Shown one piece after another: positions 24,924 through 33,770 of a stretch of 64,000 nucleotides of DNA (position 1 is its first letter; each line of letters begins with the position of its first letter). The notes beneath the pieces were generated by a model, which saw only the letters and a program-made list of their open reading frames with translations, was not told where the DNA came from and searched no databases. The position numbers and the translations under genes were made by a program. The stretch is from Pseudomonas sp. H1h (GTDB lineage Bacteria; Pseudomonadota; Gammaproteobacteria; Pseudomonadales; Pseudomonadaceae). Location: contig NZ_AYMJ01000021.1 in assembly GCF_000633255.1 (NCBI RefSeq), positions 62,001 through 126,000 on the forward strand, in the 5' to 3' direction.

Positions 24924-25409
24924 TCAGATGCTCTCCAGTTCCGACCATTCTTCTTCGCTCATCATCTTGTCCAGCTCGACCAGGATCAGCAACTCGTTGT
25001 TCTTGTTGCACACGCCCTGGATGAACTTGGCCGACTCTTCATTACCGACGTTTGGCGCGGTCTCGATTTCCGACTGACGCAGATAAACCACTTCAGCCAC
25101 GCTGTCGACCATGATGCCGACGACTTGCTTGTCAGCTTCGATGATGACGATACGGGTGTTGTCGCTGATCTCGCCGGTGCTCAGGCCGAAGCGCTGACGG
25201 GTGTCGATCACGGTGACCACGTTACCGCGCAGGTTGATGATGCCCAGCACGTAGCTTGGCGCACCCGGCACGGGAGCGATCTCGGTGTAGCGCAGGACTT
25301 CCTGAACGCGCATCACGTTGATGCCGTAGGTTTCGTTGTCCAGCTTGAAGGTTACCCATTGCAGGATCGGATCTTCAGAACCCTTTGCCGCCGTCGCCTT
25401 GTCGTTCAT
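24924..25409 (-). CDS. cheW: Chemotaxis coupling protein CheW
   Basis: A 161-residue CheW domain protein linking receptors to CheA. Typical pieces are WVTFKLDNETYGINVMRVQEV, IAPVPGAPSYVLGIINLRGNVV and DTRQRFGL. A C-terminal acidic tail (MMSEEEWSELESI) extends beyond the domain. It lies between parP and the DUF2802 gene in the cheYZAB-motCD-parCP-cheW order conserved for the flagellar chemotaxis cluster. Confidence 0.95.
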   Translation of the reverse strand: MNDKATAAKGSEDPILQWVTFKLDNETYGINVMRVQEVLRYTEIAPVPGAPSYVLGIINLRGNVVTVIDTRQRFGLSTGEISDNTRIVIIEADKQVVGIMVDSVAEVVYLRQSEIETAPNVGNEESAKFIQGVCNKNNELLILVELDKMMSEEEWSELESI

Positions 25410-25479
25410 ACCCTAGCCCCTCGAAGTACCGCGCTCGCGGTGTATGTTTCGTTCGCCGGCATGGCTATGCCGGTGTCTG

Positions 25480-26439
25480 TTATGTCGGTTTGTGATTCGG
25501 CTTACTGCCGGACATGTGCTTTGCCCCGCCGCTGGCGATCAACTCGGCCAGTGCAGCGACATCAAGCAAGGCGCACATGTGTTCAATCACCGTGCCGGCG
25601 AGCCATGGCCGCTGACCCCGGTGACTTCTCCATTTGATTTCATTCGGGTCCAGGCGCAACGAACGGCTGACCTGATGCACCGCCAGGCCCCATTCGTAAC
25701 CTTGTACCGAAATCACGTACTGCAGGCCCTGACGGAAGTCATCGCGATAGCGATCCGGCATGACCCAACGCGCGGTATCCAGCACCTTCAGATTGCCGGC
25801 CTGGCTCGGCAGAATCCCGAGGAACCATTCCGGCTGCCCGAACAGCGGCGTCAGCTCGTGCCCGGCCAGTGAATAAATCGAGCCCAGGCACACCAGCGGC
25901 ACCGCCAGGGTCAGCCCGGCAACGTCGAACAGCAGGCATTCGAAGGCTTCCGAGGCCCATGCGGGACGCCCCTCGGTCTCTACCGGTGGCGGCGTATTGC
26001 TTGGCGGCAGATGCACTTCTACCAGCGGCGTCACCAGCGTCTGCTCGACGGGTGCAGGTGCGACCGGTGCCGGTTCGACCTCCACCGGTTCCGGTGCAGT
26101 GTTCAGTAACCGGGTTTGCAGCAGCGGTGCGAGCGTCGAAACCGCTGCGCGCACCGGCTCAGCCTGTTCGATCAACGCGACCGGGGCCTTGGCCACCGGC
26201 GCGGCGGCAGGCGCAGCCACCGGCGCGGCAGGTTTGGCCGCTTTCTGTGCGTCACGTGCCTGCTCTTCGAGTACCGCCGCCTGGAACTCGTCCAGTGCCT
26301 CGGTGCTTTCGGTAACCTCAGGCTGCGCCTCGATTGCCGGCGGCAGCTCCTCAGGAATCTCCTGCAGCAGGCCATCCAGATAAGACTGCAGCGCCAACTG
26401 CGGACGCGAGGTGAGCTTGACGGGGCGGTTCATGCTCAC
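25480..26439 (-). CDS. parP: CheW-domain polar coupling protein ParP
   Basis: A 319-residue protein with a Pro/Ala-rich N-terminal half (about residues 60-160, many PVAAPAA units) and a C-terminal CheW-like domain from about residue 165 (FECLLFDVAGLTLAVPLVCL; FLGILPSQAGNLKVLDTARW). In Vibrio and Pseudomonas, ParP links the ParC ATPase to CheA arrays at the flagellar pole. The N-terminal segment PQLALQSYLDGLLQEIPEE is conserved in the family. It overlaps parC by 4 bp (26436-26439). Confidence 0.88.
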   Translation of the reverse strand: MSMNRPVKLTSRPQLALQSYLDGLLQEIPEELPPAIEAQPEVTESTEALDEFQAAVLEEQARDAQKAAKPAAPVAAPAAAPVAKAPVALIEQAEPVRAAVSTLAPLLQTRLLNTAPEPVEVEPAPVAPAPVEQTLVTPLVEVHLPPSNTPPPVETEGRPAWASEAFECLLFDVAGLTLAVPLVCLGSIYSLAGHELTPLFGQPEWFLGILPSQAGNLKVLDTARWVMPDRYRDDFRQGLQYVISVQGYEWGLAVHQVSRSLRLDPNEIKWRSHRGQRPWLAGTVIEHMCALLDVAALAELIASGGAKHMSGSKPNHKPT

Positions 26440-27224
26440 GCCACCGCCGGAACAAGTTGTTGCGCCAGCAGATGCTTGAGCAGCGCGCGGTAAGCCAGCA
26501 CGCCACGGCTCTTGCCGTCGAATTGCGAAGGCGTGACACCGGCCCGGCTGGCGTCGCGCAGGCGGGTATCGACCGGGATATAACCCTGCCAGATCTCGTC
26601 GGGGAATTTGTCACGCAGCACGCGCAAGGTGCCCAGCGACGCTTGGGTGCGGCGGTCGAACAGGGTCGGCACGATGCTGAACGGCAGCGCCTGTTTGCGC
26701 GAACGGTTGATCATCGCCAGGGTGTTGACCATGCGCTCCAGGCCTTTGACGGCCAGGTGCTCGGTCTGCACCGGAATCACCAGTTGCTGGCTCGCCGCCA
26801 GGGCGTTGACCATCAACACGCCCAGCAACGGCGGGCTGTCGATCACCGCGTAATCGAAATCCTGCCACAGTTGCGCCAGACTCTTGGCGATCACCAGGCC
26901 CAGGCCACTCTGGCCCGGCGACTGACGCTCAAGGGTCGCGAGTGCGGTACTCGACGGCAGCAGGGAAATGCGCTCGTCGCTGGTCGACAGCAGCAACTGC
27001 CCGGGCAAGCCTTGTGGCACGCTGCCCTTGTGCAGAAACAGGTCGTAATTGCTGTGTTCCAGGCTGTCGGGGTCGTAGCCGAAATAGCTGGTCATCGAGC
27101 CGTGCGGGTCGAGATCGACCACAACCACGCGCTTGCCCGCCTCCGCCAGCAATCCGGCTAAAGCGATGGAAGATGTGGTTTTACCGACACCACCCTTTTG
27201 ATTGGCGACTGCCCAGACTCTCAT
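26436..27224 (-). CDS. parC: ParA-like ATPase ParC for chemotaxis array positioning
   Basis: A 262-residue ParA/MinD-family ATPase. The deviant Walker A is NQKGGVGKTTSSIAL (residues 8-22), with VVVDLDPHGSMTSYFG (switch I) and DYAVIDSPPLLGVLM (Walker B) following. It positions the chemosensory array at the old pole through ParP. The gene is not the chromosome-partition parA: it lies in the che-mot cluster and is shorter. The name is shared with topoisomerase IV subunit A, to which it is unrelated. Confidence 0.9.
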   Translation of the reverse strand: MRVWAVANQKGGVGKTTSSIALAGLLAEAGKRVVVVDLDPHGSMTSYFGYDPDSLEHSNYDLFLHKGSVPQGLPGQLLLSTSDERISLLPSSTALATLERQSPGQSGLGLVIAKSLAQLWQDFDYAVIDSPPLLGVLMVNALAASQQLVIPVQTEHLAVKGLERMVNTLAMINRSRKQALPFSIVPTLFDRRTQASLGTLRVLRDKFPDEIWQGYIPVDTRLRDASRAGVTPSQFDGKSRGVLAYRALLKHLLAQQLVPAVA

Positions 27225-27267
27225 TCGGTTCGTTCCTCCCGGCCGAGATGCTCGACCGAGACATAGC

Positions 27268-28158
27268 TCAGCGTATTAATGCGGGTGACGGAGAATTGAC
27301 GGCACTCTCGCGTCCCGGCGTCTTGACCGGGGTCGGTGCAGTTTGTGTGCCAGCGCGCTTCAATGCCGCGTCCGGTTGCGCGTTGGCGGTTCCGGTGCCG
27401 GTCAGACTGCGGCGTACATCGAGATTGCGCGACACCACCAGCACCACCCGACGGTTCTTCGCGCGGCCTTCGGCAGTGGCGTTGTTGGCCACTGGCTGGA
27501 ACTCACCGTAACCCACCGAGGCCAGACGACCAGGGTTCACACCCTGCATCGCCAGCATGCGTACGATGCTCGCCGAACGCGCCGAAGACAGCTCCCAGTT
27601 GGTCGGGTACTGCGCGGTGCGGATCGGCTGATCGTCGGTAAAACCTTCGACGTGGATCGGGTTGTCGAACGGTTTGAGGATCGCCGCAACCTTGTCGATG
27701 ATGTTGAAGGCGATGTCGCTTGGCATGGCGTCGCCGCTGCCGAACAACAGGCTGGAGTTGAGTTCGATCTCGACCCACAACTCGTTGCCGCGCACCGTCA
27801 TCTGGTTGGAGGCGATCAGGTCGCCGAACGCGGCGCTGATGTCATCGGCAATGCTTTTCAACGGATCGCTGGCACCGGCGATACCGGCGTCAACCTGCTC
27901 GCTGTCCTTGACCAGCGGCTTGGCCGGGGTCACGGTCTTCGGTCGTTCATCGCCAATCGGGATCGGCTTGAGCGAGCGATCGGAATCGGTGAAGACCCCG
28001 ATCAGCGCTTCGGAAATGACCTTGTACTTGCCTTCGTTGATCGACGAGATCGAGTACATCACCACGAAAAAAGCGAACAGCAGCGTGATGAAGTCCGCAT
28101 AGGACACGAGCCAGCGCTCGTGATTAACATGTTCTTCCTGGTGCCTGCGACGAGCCAT
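27268..28158 (-). CDS. motD: Flagellar stator protein MotD
   Basis: A 296-residue MotB-type stator subunit. The single membrane segment with the proton-carrying Asp is in VSYADFITLLFAFFVVMYSIS (about residues 19-39; Asp in YADF). The C-terminal OmpA-like peptidoglycan-binding domain includes HVEGFTDDQPI, WELSSARSASIVRML and GYGEFQPVANN. With MotC it forms the second stator of Pseudomonas, used for swarming-type torque. motC lies 15 bp upstream in the same operon. The tail after about residue 260 is disordered. Confidence 0.93.
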   Translation of the reverse strand: MARRRHQEEHVNHERWLVSYADFITLLFAFFVVMYSISSINEGKYKVISEALIGVFTDSDRSLKPIPIGDERPKTVTPAKPLVKDSEQVDAGIAGASDPLKSIADDISAAFGDLIASNQMTVRGNELWVEIELNSSLLFGSGDAMPSDIAFNIIDKVAAILKPFDNPIHVEGFTDDQPIRTAQYPTNWELSSARSASIVRMLAMQGVNPGRLASVGYGEFQPVANNATAEGRAKNRRVVLVVSRNLDVRRSLTGTGTANAQPDAALKRAGTQTAPTPVKTPGRESAVNSPSPALIR

Positions 28159-28173
28159 AGTCCATTACCCCCA

Positions 28174-28914
28174 TCAATCCATGAAGCCCTGAAGCTTCAG
28201 CTCGATAGAGCGAGGGTTTTCACCTTCGGCGATCGACAGGATCCCTTCCAACAACATTTCGCGATAACGCGACTGCCGCAACGCGATTGACTTGAGCTTG
28301 GCCGCTACCGGCAGCAAGACCAGGTTGGCACTGGCCACACCGTAAATGGTCGCAACGAACGCCACGGCAATGCCGCTGCCCAACTGCGTGGGATCGGCGA
28401 GGTTGCCCATCACATGGATCAGGCCCATCACCGCACCGATGATGCCAATGGTCGGCGCATAGCCGCCCATGCTTTCGAAGACTTTGGCAGCCTCGATGTC
28501 GCGGGCTTCCTGGGTGTAGAAATCCACTTCGAGGATACTGCGAATCGCCTCCGGCTCGGCGCCATCGACCAGCAGTTGCAGACCCTTGCGCGAGTAGTTG
28601 TCCGGTTCGGCATCAGCCACGCCTTCCAGGCCCAGCAGGCCTTCCTTGCGAGCGGTGAGGCTCCAGTTGACCACGCGATCGATGCCACCGGCCAGATCGA
28701 CCCGTGGCGGAAACAGAATCCAGGCAAGGATCTGCATGGCGCGCTTGAACGCGCTCATCGGCGATTGCAGCAGTGCGGCACCGATGGTGCCGCCCAGTAC
28801 GATCAATGCCGCCGGGCCGTTGGCCAGCGCACCGAGGTGACCACCTTCAAGGTAGTTGCCGCCGATGATGGCGACGAACGCCATGATGATCCCGATAAGG
28901 CTTAGAACATCCAT
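28174..28914 (-). CDS. motC: Flagellar stator protein MotC
   Basis: A 246-residue MotA/TolQ-type protein with four membrane segments. The cytoplasmic loop contains charged residues for FliG contact, and the conserved GGYAPTIGIIGAVMGLIHVM and LGSGIAVAFVATIYGVASAN are present. The ATG at 28914 overlaps the cheB stop by one base (TGATG), which is why the in-frame start 9 bp upstream was not used. Confidence 0.93.
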   Translation of the reverse strand: MDVLSLIGIIMAFVAIIGGNYLEGGHLGALANGPAALIVLGGTIGAALLQSPMSAFKRAMQILAWILFPPRVDLAGGIDRVVNWSLTARKEGLLGLEGVADAEPDNYSRKGLQLLVDGAEPEAIRSILEVDFYTQEARDIEAAKVFESMGGYAPTIGIIGAVMGLIHVMGNLADPTQLGSGIAVAFVATIYGVASANLVLLPVAAKLKSIALRQSRYREMLLEGILSIAEGENPRSIELKLQGFMD

Positions 28915-30050
28915 CAGATACACGCCTCGACGATGTGCTTGCCGATGTCGTCCAGGCTATACACCGCGTCGGCGAGATCAGCTTTGACGATAGCCATCGG
29001 CATGCCGTAGATCACGCAACTGGCTTCGTCCTGCGCCCACACCGCGCTGCCGCCCTGCTTGAGCAGACGCGCACCTTCGCGGCCGTCGGCGCCCATGCCG
29101 GTCAGCACCACCGCCAGAACTTTGTCACCGTAGGACTTGGCAGCGGAACCGAAGGTGATGTCCACGCACGGCTTGTAGTTCAGACGTTCGTCGCCCGGGA
29201 GGATTTTCACCGCGCCACGGCCGTCGATCATCATCTGCTTGCCACCCGGAGCCAGCAGCGCCAGGCCCGGACGCAGGATGTCGCCATCCTCGGCTTCCTT
29301 GACGCTGATGCGGCACAGCTTGTCCAGACGCTCGGCGAACGCTTTGGTGAACGCCGCCGGCATGTGCTGGATCAGCACGATCGGTGCCGGGAAGTTCGCC
29401 GGCAACTGAGTCAGGACGCGTTGCAGCGCAACCGGGCCGCCCGTTGACGTACCGATGGCAACCAGTTTGTAGGCTTTGCGTTTCGGTGCCGGCGACGAAG
29501 CGCTGGCAGCCGGTGCGCGGCTTGCAGCTGGAGCAGGCGCCGGACGCGTTGGCGCGCTGCTGCTGTGGCTGCTGAAGCTCGATGCCGCCGGCGTTGGCGC
29601 TGGCGTCGGTGCAGCGGCCGGCGCCGGCGCACTGTAAGCGCTGAAACGACGGTTGCTGCGCGAGATGCTGTGGACCTTCTCGCACAGCAGTTGCTTGACC
29701 TTCTCGGGGTTACGCGAGATGTCTTCGAAATTCTTCGGCAGGAAATCCACCGCGCCAGCGTCCAGTGCATCCAGGGTGACCCGGGCACCTTCGTGCGTCA
29801 GCGAGGAGAACATCAACACCGGGGTCGGGCAGCGCTGCATGATGTGCCGCACGGCCGTGATGCCGTCCATCATCGGCATCTCGTAGTCCATGGTGATCAC
29901 GTCCGGCTTGAGCGCCAGGGCCTGATCGATCGCCTCTTTACCGTTGGTGGCCGTACCGACCACCTGGATGCTCGGATCCGCTGAAAGAATTTCCGAGACG
30001 CGGCGGCGGAAAAAACCCGAATCGTCCACCACCAGGACTTTGACTGCCAT
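28914..30050 (-). CDS. cheB: Chemotaxis methylesterase/response regulator CheB
   Basis: A 378-residue protein: an N-terminal receiver domain (VLVVDDSGFFRRRV, phospho-Asp in DVITMDYEMP at about residue 57), then a Pro/Ala/Ser linker of about 60 residues (about 140-195) and the methylesterase domain. The catalytic Ser is in IGTSTGGP, the His in IQHMPAAFTKAF and the Asp in LTGMGADGREG. It demethylates receptors for adaptation. The ATG at 30050 is followed by AVKVLVVDDSG, the family start. The linker is longer than in E. coli, as usual for Pseudomonas. Confidence 0.95.
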   Translation of the reverse strand: MAVKVLVVDDSGFFRRRVSEILSADPSIQVVGTATNGKEAIDQALALKPDVITMDYEMPMMDGITAVRHIMQRCPTPVLMFSSLTHEGARVTLDALDAGAVDFLPKNFEDISRNPEKVKQLLCEKVHSISRSNRRFSAYSAPAPAAAPTPAPTPAASSFSSHSSSAPTRPAPAPAASRAPAASASSPAPKRKAYKLVAIGTSTGGPVALQRVLTQLPANFPAPIVLIQHMPAAFTKAFAERLDKLCRISVKEAEDGDILRPGLALLAPGGKQMMIDGRGAVKILPGDERLNYKPCVDITFGSAAKSYGDKVLAVVLTGMGADGREGARLLKQGGSAVWAQDEASCVIYGMPMAIVKADLADAVYSLDDIGKHIVEACI

Positions 30051-30099
30051 AAACACTCCATTAGGCGCAGCGGGACGTTGTAGCCCCGCTGCCCCGGAT

Positions 30100-32370
30100 T
30101 CAAATACGCCGTGCGGCGTAACGCTTGAGCATGCTTGGAACATCGAGGATCAGAGCGATGCGGCCGTCACCGGTGATGGTGGCGCCGGACATGCCCGGAG
30201 TGCCCTGAAGCATTTTGCCCAATGGCTTGATAACCACTTCTTCCTGGCCGACCAGTTGATCGACGACGAAGCCGATCCGCTGGGTGCCCACCGAAAGGAT
30301 CACCACGTGGCCTTCGCGCTGCTCTTCGTGAGCGGCGGAGCTGACCAGCCAGCGCTTGAGGTAGAACAATGGCAGCGCCTTGTCCCGCACGATCACCACT
30401 TCCTGACCGTCCACGACGTTGGTGGTCGACAGGTCGAGGTGGAAGATTTCGTTGACGTTGACCAACGGGAACGCAAACGCCTGATTGCCGAGCATCACCA
30501 TCAGGGTCGGCATGATCGCAAGCGTCAGCGGCACCTTGATGACGATCTTCGAGCCCTGGCCCTTGGTCGAGTAGATGTTGATCGAACCGTTGAGCTGGGA
30601 AATCTTGGTCTTCACCACGTCCATGCCGACACCGCGGCCGGACACGTCGGAGATCTCGGTCTTGGTCGAGAAGCCCGGGGCAAAAATCAGGTTGTAGCAC
30701 TCGGTGTCGCTCAGGCGATCGGCCGCATCCTTGTCCATCACACCGCGTTTTACCGCGATCGAACGCAGGACGTTCGGGTCCATGCCTTTGCCGTCGTCGG
30801 AGATCGACAACAGAATGTGGTCGCCTTCCTGCTCGGCGGCCAGAACAACACGACCGCCACGGGCCTTGCCCGAGGCTTCGCGTTCTTCCGGTGACTCGAT
30901 GCCGTGGTCGACAGCGTTGCGCACCAAGTGGACCAGCGGGTCGGCCAGCGCCTCGACAAGGTTTTTGTCGAGGTCGGTTTCTTCACCCACCAGTTCCAGA
31001 TTGATCTCTTTCTTGAGCTGACGCGCGAGGTCGCGAACCAGACGCGGGAAGCGCCCGAAGACCTTCTTGATCGGCTGCATCCGGGTCTTCATCACCGCGG
31101 TCTGCAGGTCAGCTGTGACCACATCGAGGTTCGACACGGCCTTGGACATGGCTTCGTCGCCGCTGTTGAGACCCAGGCGCACCAGACGGTTACGCACCAG
31201 TACCAGCTCGCCAACCATGTTCATGATTTCGTCGAGACGCGCGGTGTCGACCCGCACGGTGGTCTCGGCTTCGCTCGCCGGTTTTTCCGCTGGCGGTGCA
31301 GCGGCGGCGCGGGCCGGCGCCGGGGCGGCAGCGGCAGCCGGTTTCGCAGCTTCGGCTTTCGGCTCAGGCTTGGGCGCAGCCTTCGGCGCGGCCGGTGCCT
31401 TGGCAGCTGGCGTCGAAACGGCAGCAGCGGTACCTGTAGCGGCAGCACCGACGTCGGTGAACTTGCCTTTGCCGTGCAGCTCGTCGAGCAGCGATTCGAA
31501 CTCGTGATCGCTGATCAAGTCGCTACCGGCCGCAGCGGCCACCGGAGCGGCAGGTGCAGCTGGTGCCGAGGCGATCGCCGACTCGAGTGCTTCAACGGCA
31601 AAGTTGCCCTTGCCGTGCAACTGGTCGAGCAGCGCTTCGAATTCGTCGTCGGTAATGTCGGAGCTGTCGCCCGCAGCCGGTGCCGCAGGAGCAGCCGCCG
31701 TCGGTGCAACGGCGTCCGCCGCGAACTGGCCTTTGCCGTGCAACTGATCGAGCAACGACTCGAATTCAGCGTCAGTGATTTCATCGCTGGCTGCCTCATT
31801 GGCAGTTTGCGCAGGTGCAGCAGCGGCCGGGGCTTCGGCTTCAGCCTTGACGGCGTTCAGCGAATCCAGCAGCTGTTCAAATTCGTTATCGGTGATATCA
31901 CCCGAATCGCCAGAATCGCCTTCGACGACCAGCTCTTCGATCATCTCGGCCACCGGCGAAGCCGGAGCTTCGTCGGCCGATTGCGGCTCGGCCAGACGTG
32001 CCAGCGCGGCCAGCAGTTCCGGGGTGGCCGCCGTGATCGGTGCACGTTCACGGACTTCGCTGAACATGCTGTTCACCGCGTCCAGTGCTTCGAGGACAAC
32101 GTCCATCAGTTCTGCATCAACGCGACGCTCACCCTTGCGCAGGATGTCGAACACGTTTTCGGCGATGTGACAGCACTCCACCAGCTCGTTGAGCTGAAGG
32201 AAGCCGGCGCCCCCTTTTACAGTGTGGAAACCGCGAAAAATTGCGTTGAGCAGATCTGCGTCATCCGGACGGCTTTCCAGCTCGACCAGTTGTTCGGACA
32301 GTTGCTCAAGAATCTCGCCGGCCTCAACCAGGAAATCCTGAAGGATCTCTTCATCGGCGCCGAAGCTCAT
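30100..32370 (-). CDS. cheA: Chemotaxis histidine kinase CheA
   Basis: A 756-residue kinase. P1 Hpt domain at residues 1-125 with the phospho-His in FHTVKGGAGFL (about residue 48). A long Ala/Pro-rich linker (about 150-370) contains four related segments of the form ITDxEFExLLDxLHGKG. Next come P3 dimerisation, P4 ATPase (VRNAVDHGIE N box, DDGKGMDP and GRGVGMD G boxes) and the CheW-like P5 to the end. There is no obvious E. coli-type P2. It autophosphorylates and passes phosphate to CheY and CheB. It lies between cheZ and cheB. Confidence 0.95.
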   Translation of the reverse strand: MSFGADEEILQDFLVEAGEILEQLSEQLVELESRPDDADLLNAIFRGFHTVKGGAGFLQLNELVECCHIAENVFDILRKGERRVDAELMDVVLEALDAVNSMFSEVRERAPITAATPELLAALARLAEPQSADEAPASPVAEMIEELVVEGDSGDSGDITDNEFEQLLDSLNAVKAEAEAPAAAAPAQTANEAASDEITDAEFESLLDQLHGKGQFAADAVAPTAAAPAAPAAGDSSDITDDEFEALLDQLHGKGNFAVEALESAIASAPAAPAAPVAAAAGSDLISDHEFESLLDELHGKGKFTDVGAAATGTAAAVSTPAAKAPAAPKAAPKPEPKAEAAKPAAAAAPAPARAAAAPPAEKPASEAETTVRVDTARLDEIMNMVGELVLVRNRLVRLGLNSGDEAMSKAVSNLDVVTADLQTAVMKTRMQPIKKVFGRFPRLVRDLARQLKKEINLELVGEETDLDKNLVEALADPLVHLVRNAVDHGIESPEEREASGKARGGRVVLAAEQEGDHILLSISDDGKGMDPNVLRSIAVKRGVMDKDAADRLSDTECYNLIFAPGFSTKTEISDVSGRGVGMDVVKTKISQLNGSINIYSTKGQGSKIVIKVPLTLAIMPTLMVMLGNQAFAFPLVNVNEIFHLDLSTTNVVDGQEVVIVRDKALPLFYLKRWLVSSAAHEEQREGHVVILSVGTQRIGFVVDQLVGQEEVVIKPLGKMLQGTPGMSGATITGDGRIALILDVPSMLKRYAARRI

Positions 32371-32424
32371 TAATGGGGTGCTCCTACAGGTCTAAAAACC
32401 CAAAAAACCTAAAATTCCAAAACT

Positions 32425-33213
32425 CTAGAATCCAAGGCTGGATAACAAATCGTCCACATCGTCCTGACCGGACACAACGTCTTCTCGTTTATCGGCATGA
32501 ATCTGCGGACCTTCACCCTGCGAGAGATGTTTTTGTGGATCTTTTTCTGCAAGCATCGCGGCGCGGTCGTGTTCGATGCCCGCAAAGCGGTCCACCTGAC
32601 TGGCCATGAGGACGAGTTTGAGCAAATTGCTTTCGACTTCGGTGACCAGTTGGGTCACGCGCTTGATCACCTGACCGGTAAGGTCCTGGTAATCCTGAGC
32701 CAGCAGGATGTCGTTAAGGTTGCTCGACACCGCACGGTTGCCCGTGCTGCTGCGCGACAGAAAACCGTCGACCCGGCGCGCCAGCTCGCGGAACTCTTCG
32801 GCCCCGACCTCACGGCGCATGAAACGGCCCCAGTCGGTGCTCAGGGCCTGGGCTTCTTCAGCCAGGCCATTGACGACCGGGGTGGCGCTTTCCACCAGAT
32901 CCATGGTGCGGTTGGCCGCGGCTTCGGTCAGCTTGACCACATAGCCCAGGCGTTCGGTGGCGTCGGTGATTTGCGACACTTCCTCGGCCTGCGGCATGTG
33001 CGGATCGATCTGGAAGTTGACGATCGCACTGTGCAGTTCGCGTGTGAGCTTGCCCACTTCCTGATACAGGCCGCGGTCACGGGTCTGATTGAGCTCATGG
33101 ATCAGTTGCACAGCGTCGCCGAACCTGCCTTTTTCAAGGCTCTCGACCAGTTCGACCGCGTGTTTTTTCAGGGTCGATTCGAAATCGCCCTGTGAAGATT
33201 CGTTATGCTCCAT
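32425..33213 (-). CDS. cheZ: CheY-P phosphatase CheZ
   Basis: A 262-residue, largely helical protein. The catalytic region has the conserved Gln and Asp in LLAQDYQDLTGQVIKRV (about residues 170-186), and the C-terminal CheY-binding peptide is DDVDDLLSSLGF. It dephosphorylates CheY-P. It is followed 54 bp later by cheA; the gap is A-rich and shows no promoter that I can support. Confidence 0.93.
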   Translation of the reverse strand: MEHNESSQGDFESTLKKHAVELVESLEKGRFGDAVQLIHELNQTRDRGLYQEVGKLTRELHSAIVNFQIDPHMPQAEEVSQITDATERLGYVVKLTEAAANRTMDLVESATPVVNGLAEEAQALSTDWGRFMRREVGAEEFRELARRVDGFLSRSSTGNRAVSSNLNDILLAQDYQDLTGQVIKRVTQLVTEVESNLLKLVLMASQVDRFAGIEHDRAAMLAEKDPQKHLSQGEGPQIHADKREDVVSGQDDVDDLLSSLGF

Positions 33214-33231
33214 AGCTCCCCCGCGCGTTCA

Positions 33232-33603
33232 TCAGCCGATGCGTTCGAAAATCTTCTCGATTTTTTCTTTCAGCGCCTGAGCCGTGAAAGGTTTGACCAC
33301 GTAGCCGTTCACACCGGCCTGAGCGGCCTCGATGATCTGCTCGCGCTTGGCTTCTGCAGTCACCATCAGCACGGGCAGGTGCTTGAGTTTTTCATCGGCA
33401 CGCACGTGGCGCAGCAGGTCGATACCGGTCATGCCCGGCATGTTCCAGTCCGTTACCAGAAAGTCGATGCTTCCGCTGTTGAGCACCGGAATGGCAGTCG
33501 TGCCATCGTCGGCCTCGACGGTGTTGGTGAACCCCAGATCACGCAGCAGGTTCTTGATGATCCGCCGCATCGTTGAGAAGTCATCAACGATGAGGATTTT
33601 CAT
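33232..33603 (-). CDS. cheY: Chemotaxis response regulator CheY
   Basis: A 123-residue single receiver domain. Acid pocket and phospho-Asp: LIVDDFSTMRR (residues 4-14) and FLVTDWNMPGM (Asp near residue 52), with the Thr/Lys pair in LMVTAEAK and VVKPFTAQ. It binds FliM/FliN to reverse the motor. The ATG at 33603 gives the family start MKILIVDD; a longer in-frame TTG start at 33627 is unlikely. It is the first gene of the che operon, with a sigma-54 promoter upstream at 33712. Confidence 0.96.
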   Translation of the reverse strand: MKILIVDDFSTMRRIIKNLLRDLGFTNTVEADDGTTAIPVLNSGSIDFLVTDWNMPGMTGIDLLRHVRADEKLKHLPVLMVTAEAKREQIIEAAQAGVNGYVVKPFTAQALKEKIEKIFERIG

Positions 33604-33711
33604 GTTCTTGTCCAATTCGACCTCCAAGCAGTCTTAAACGCGCCCAGCACCTGGACGCGCCATTTCAATCAATCCGGCAAAGCACTCGATGACTGTCTGG
33701 AGCACAACAGA

Positions 33712-33726
33712 GCAAGACCGGTGCCG
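33712..33726 (-). promoter_or_regulatory. Candidate sigma-54 promoter of the cheY operon
   Basis: On the - strand: CGGCACCGGTCTTGC, with GG and GC dinucleotides separated by 10 bp and a good match to TGGCACG-N4-TTGC. The start of transcription would be near 33699, about 96 nt before cheY and inside the fliA-cheY spacer. Confidence 0.7.
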
Positions 33727-33770
33727 TTCATCACCGCACCAGCCTCGTTCGCAGTGTCCCCACACTGCCT

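Noticed and set aside
26436..27224. Chromosome-partition ParA or topoisomerase IV ParC
   Set aside because: No ParB or parS is nearby, and the gene is embedded in the chemotaxis cluster next to the CheW-like ParP; it is the chemotaxis ParC ATPase.
33638..33662. Stem-loop GCGCGTCCAG/CTGGGCGCGT as fliA terminator
   Set aside because: It lies over 100 bp after fliA, downstream of the proposed cheY promoter, and has only a short T stretch, so its role is not supported.
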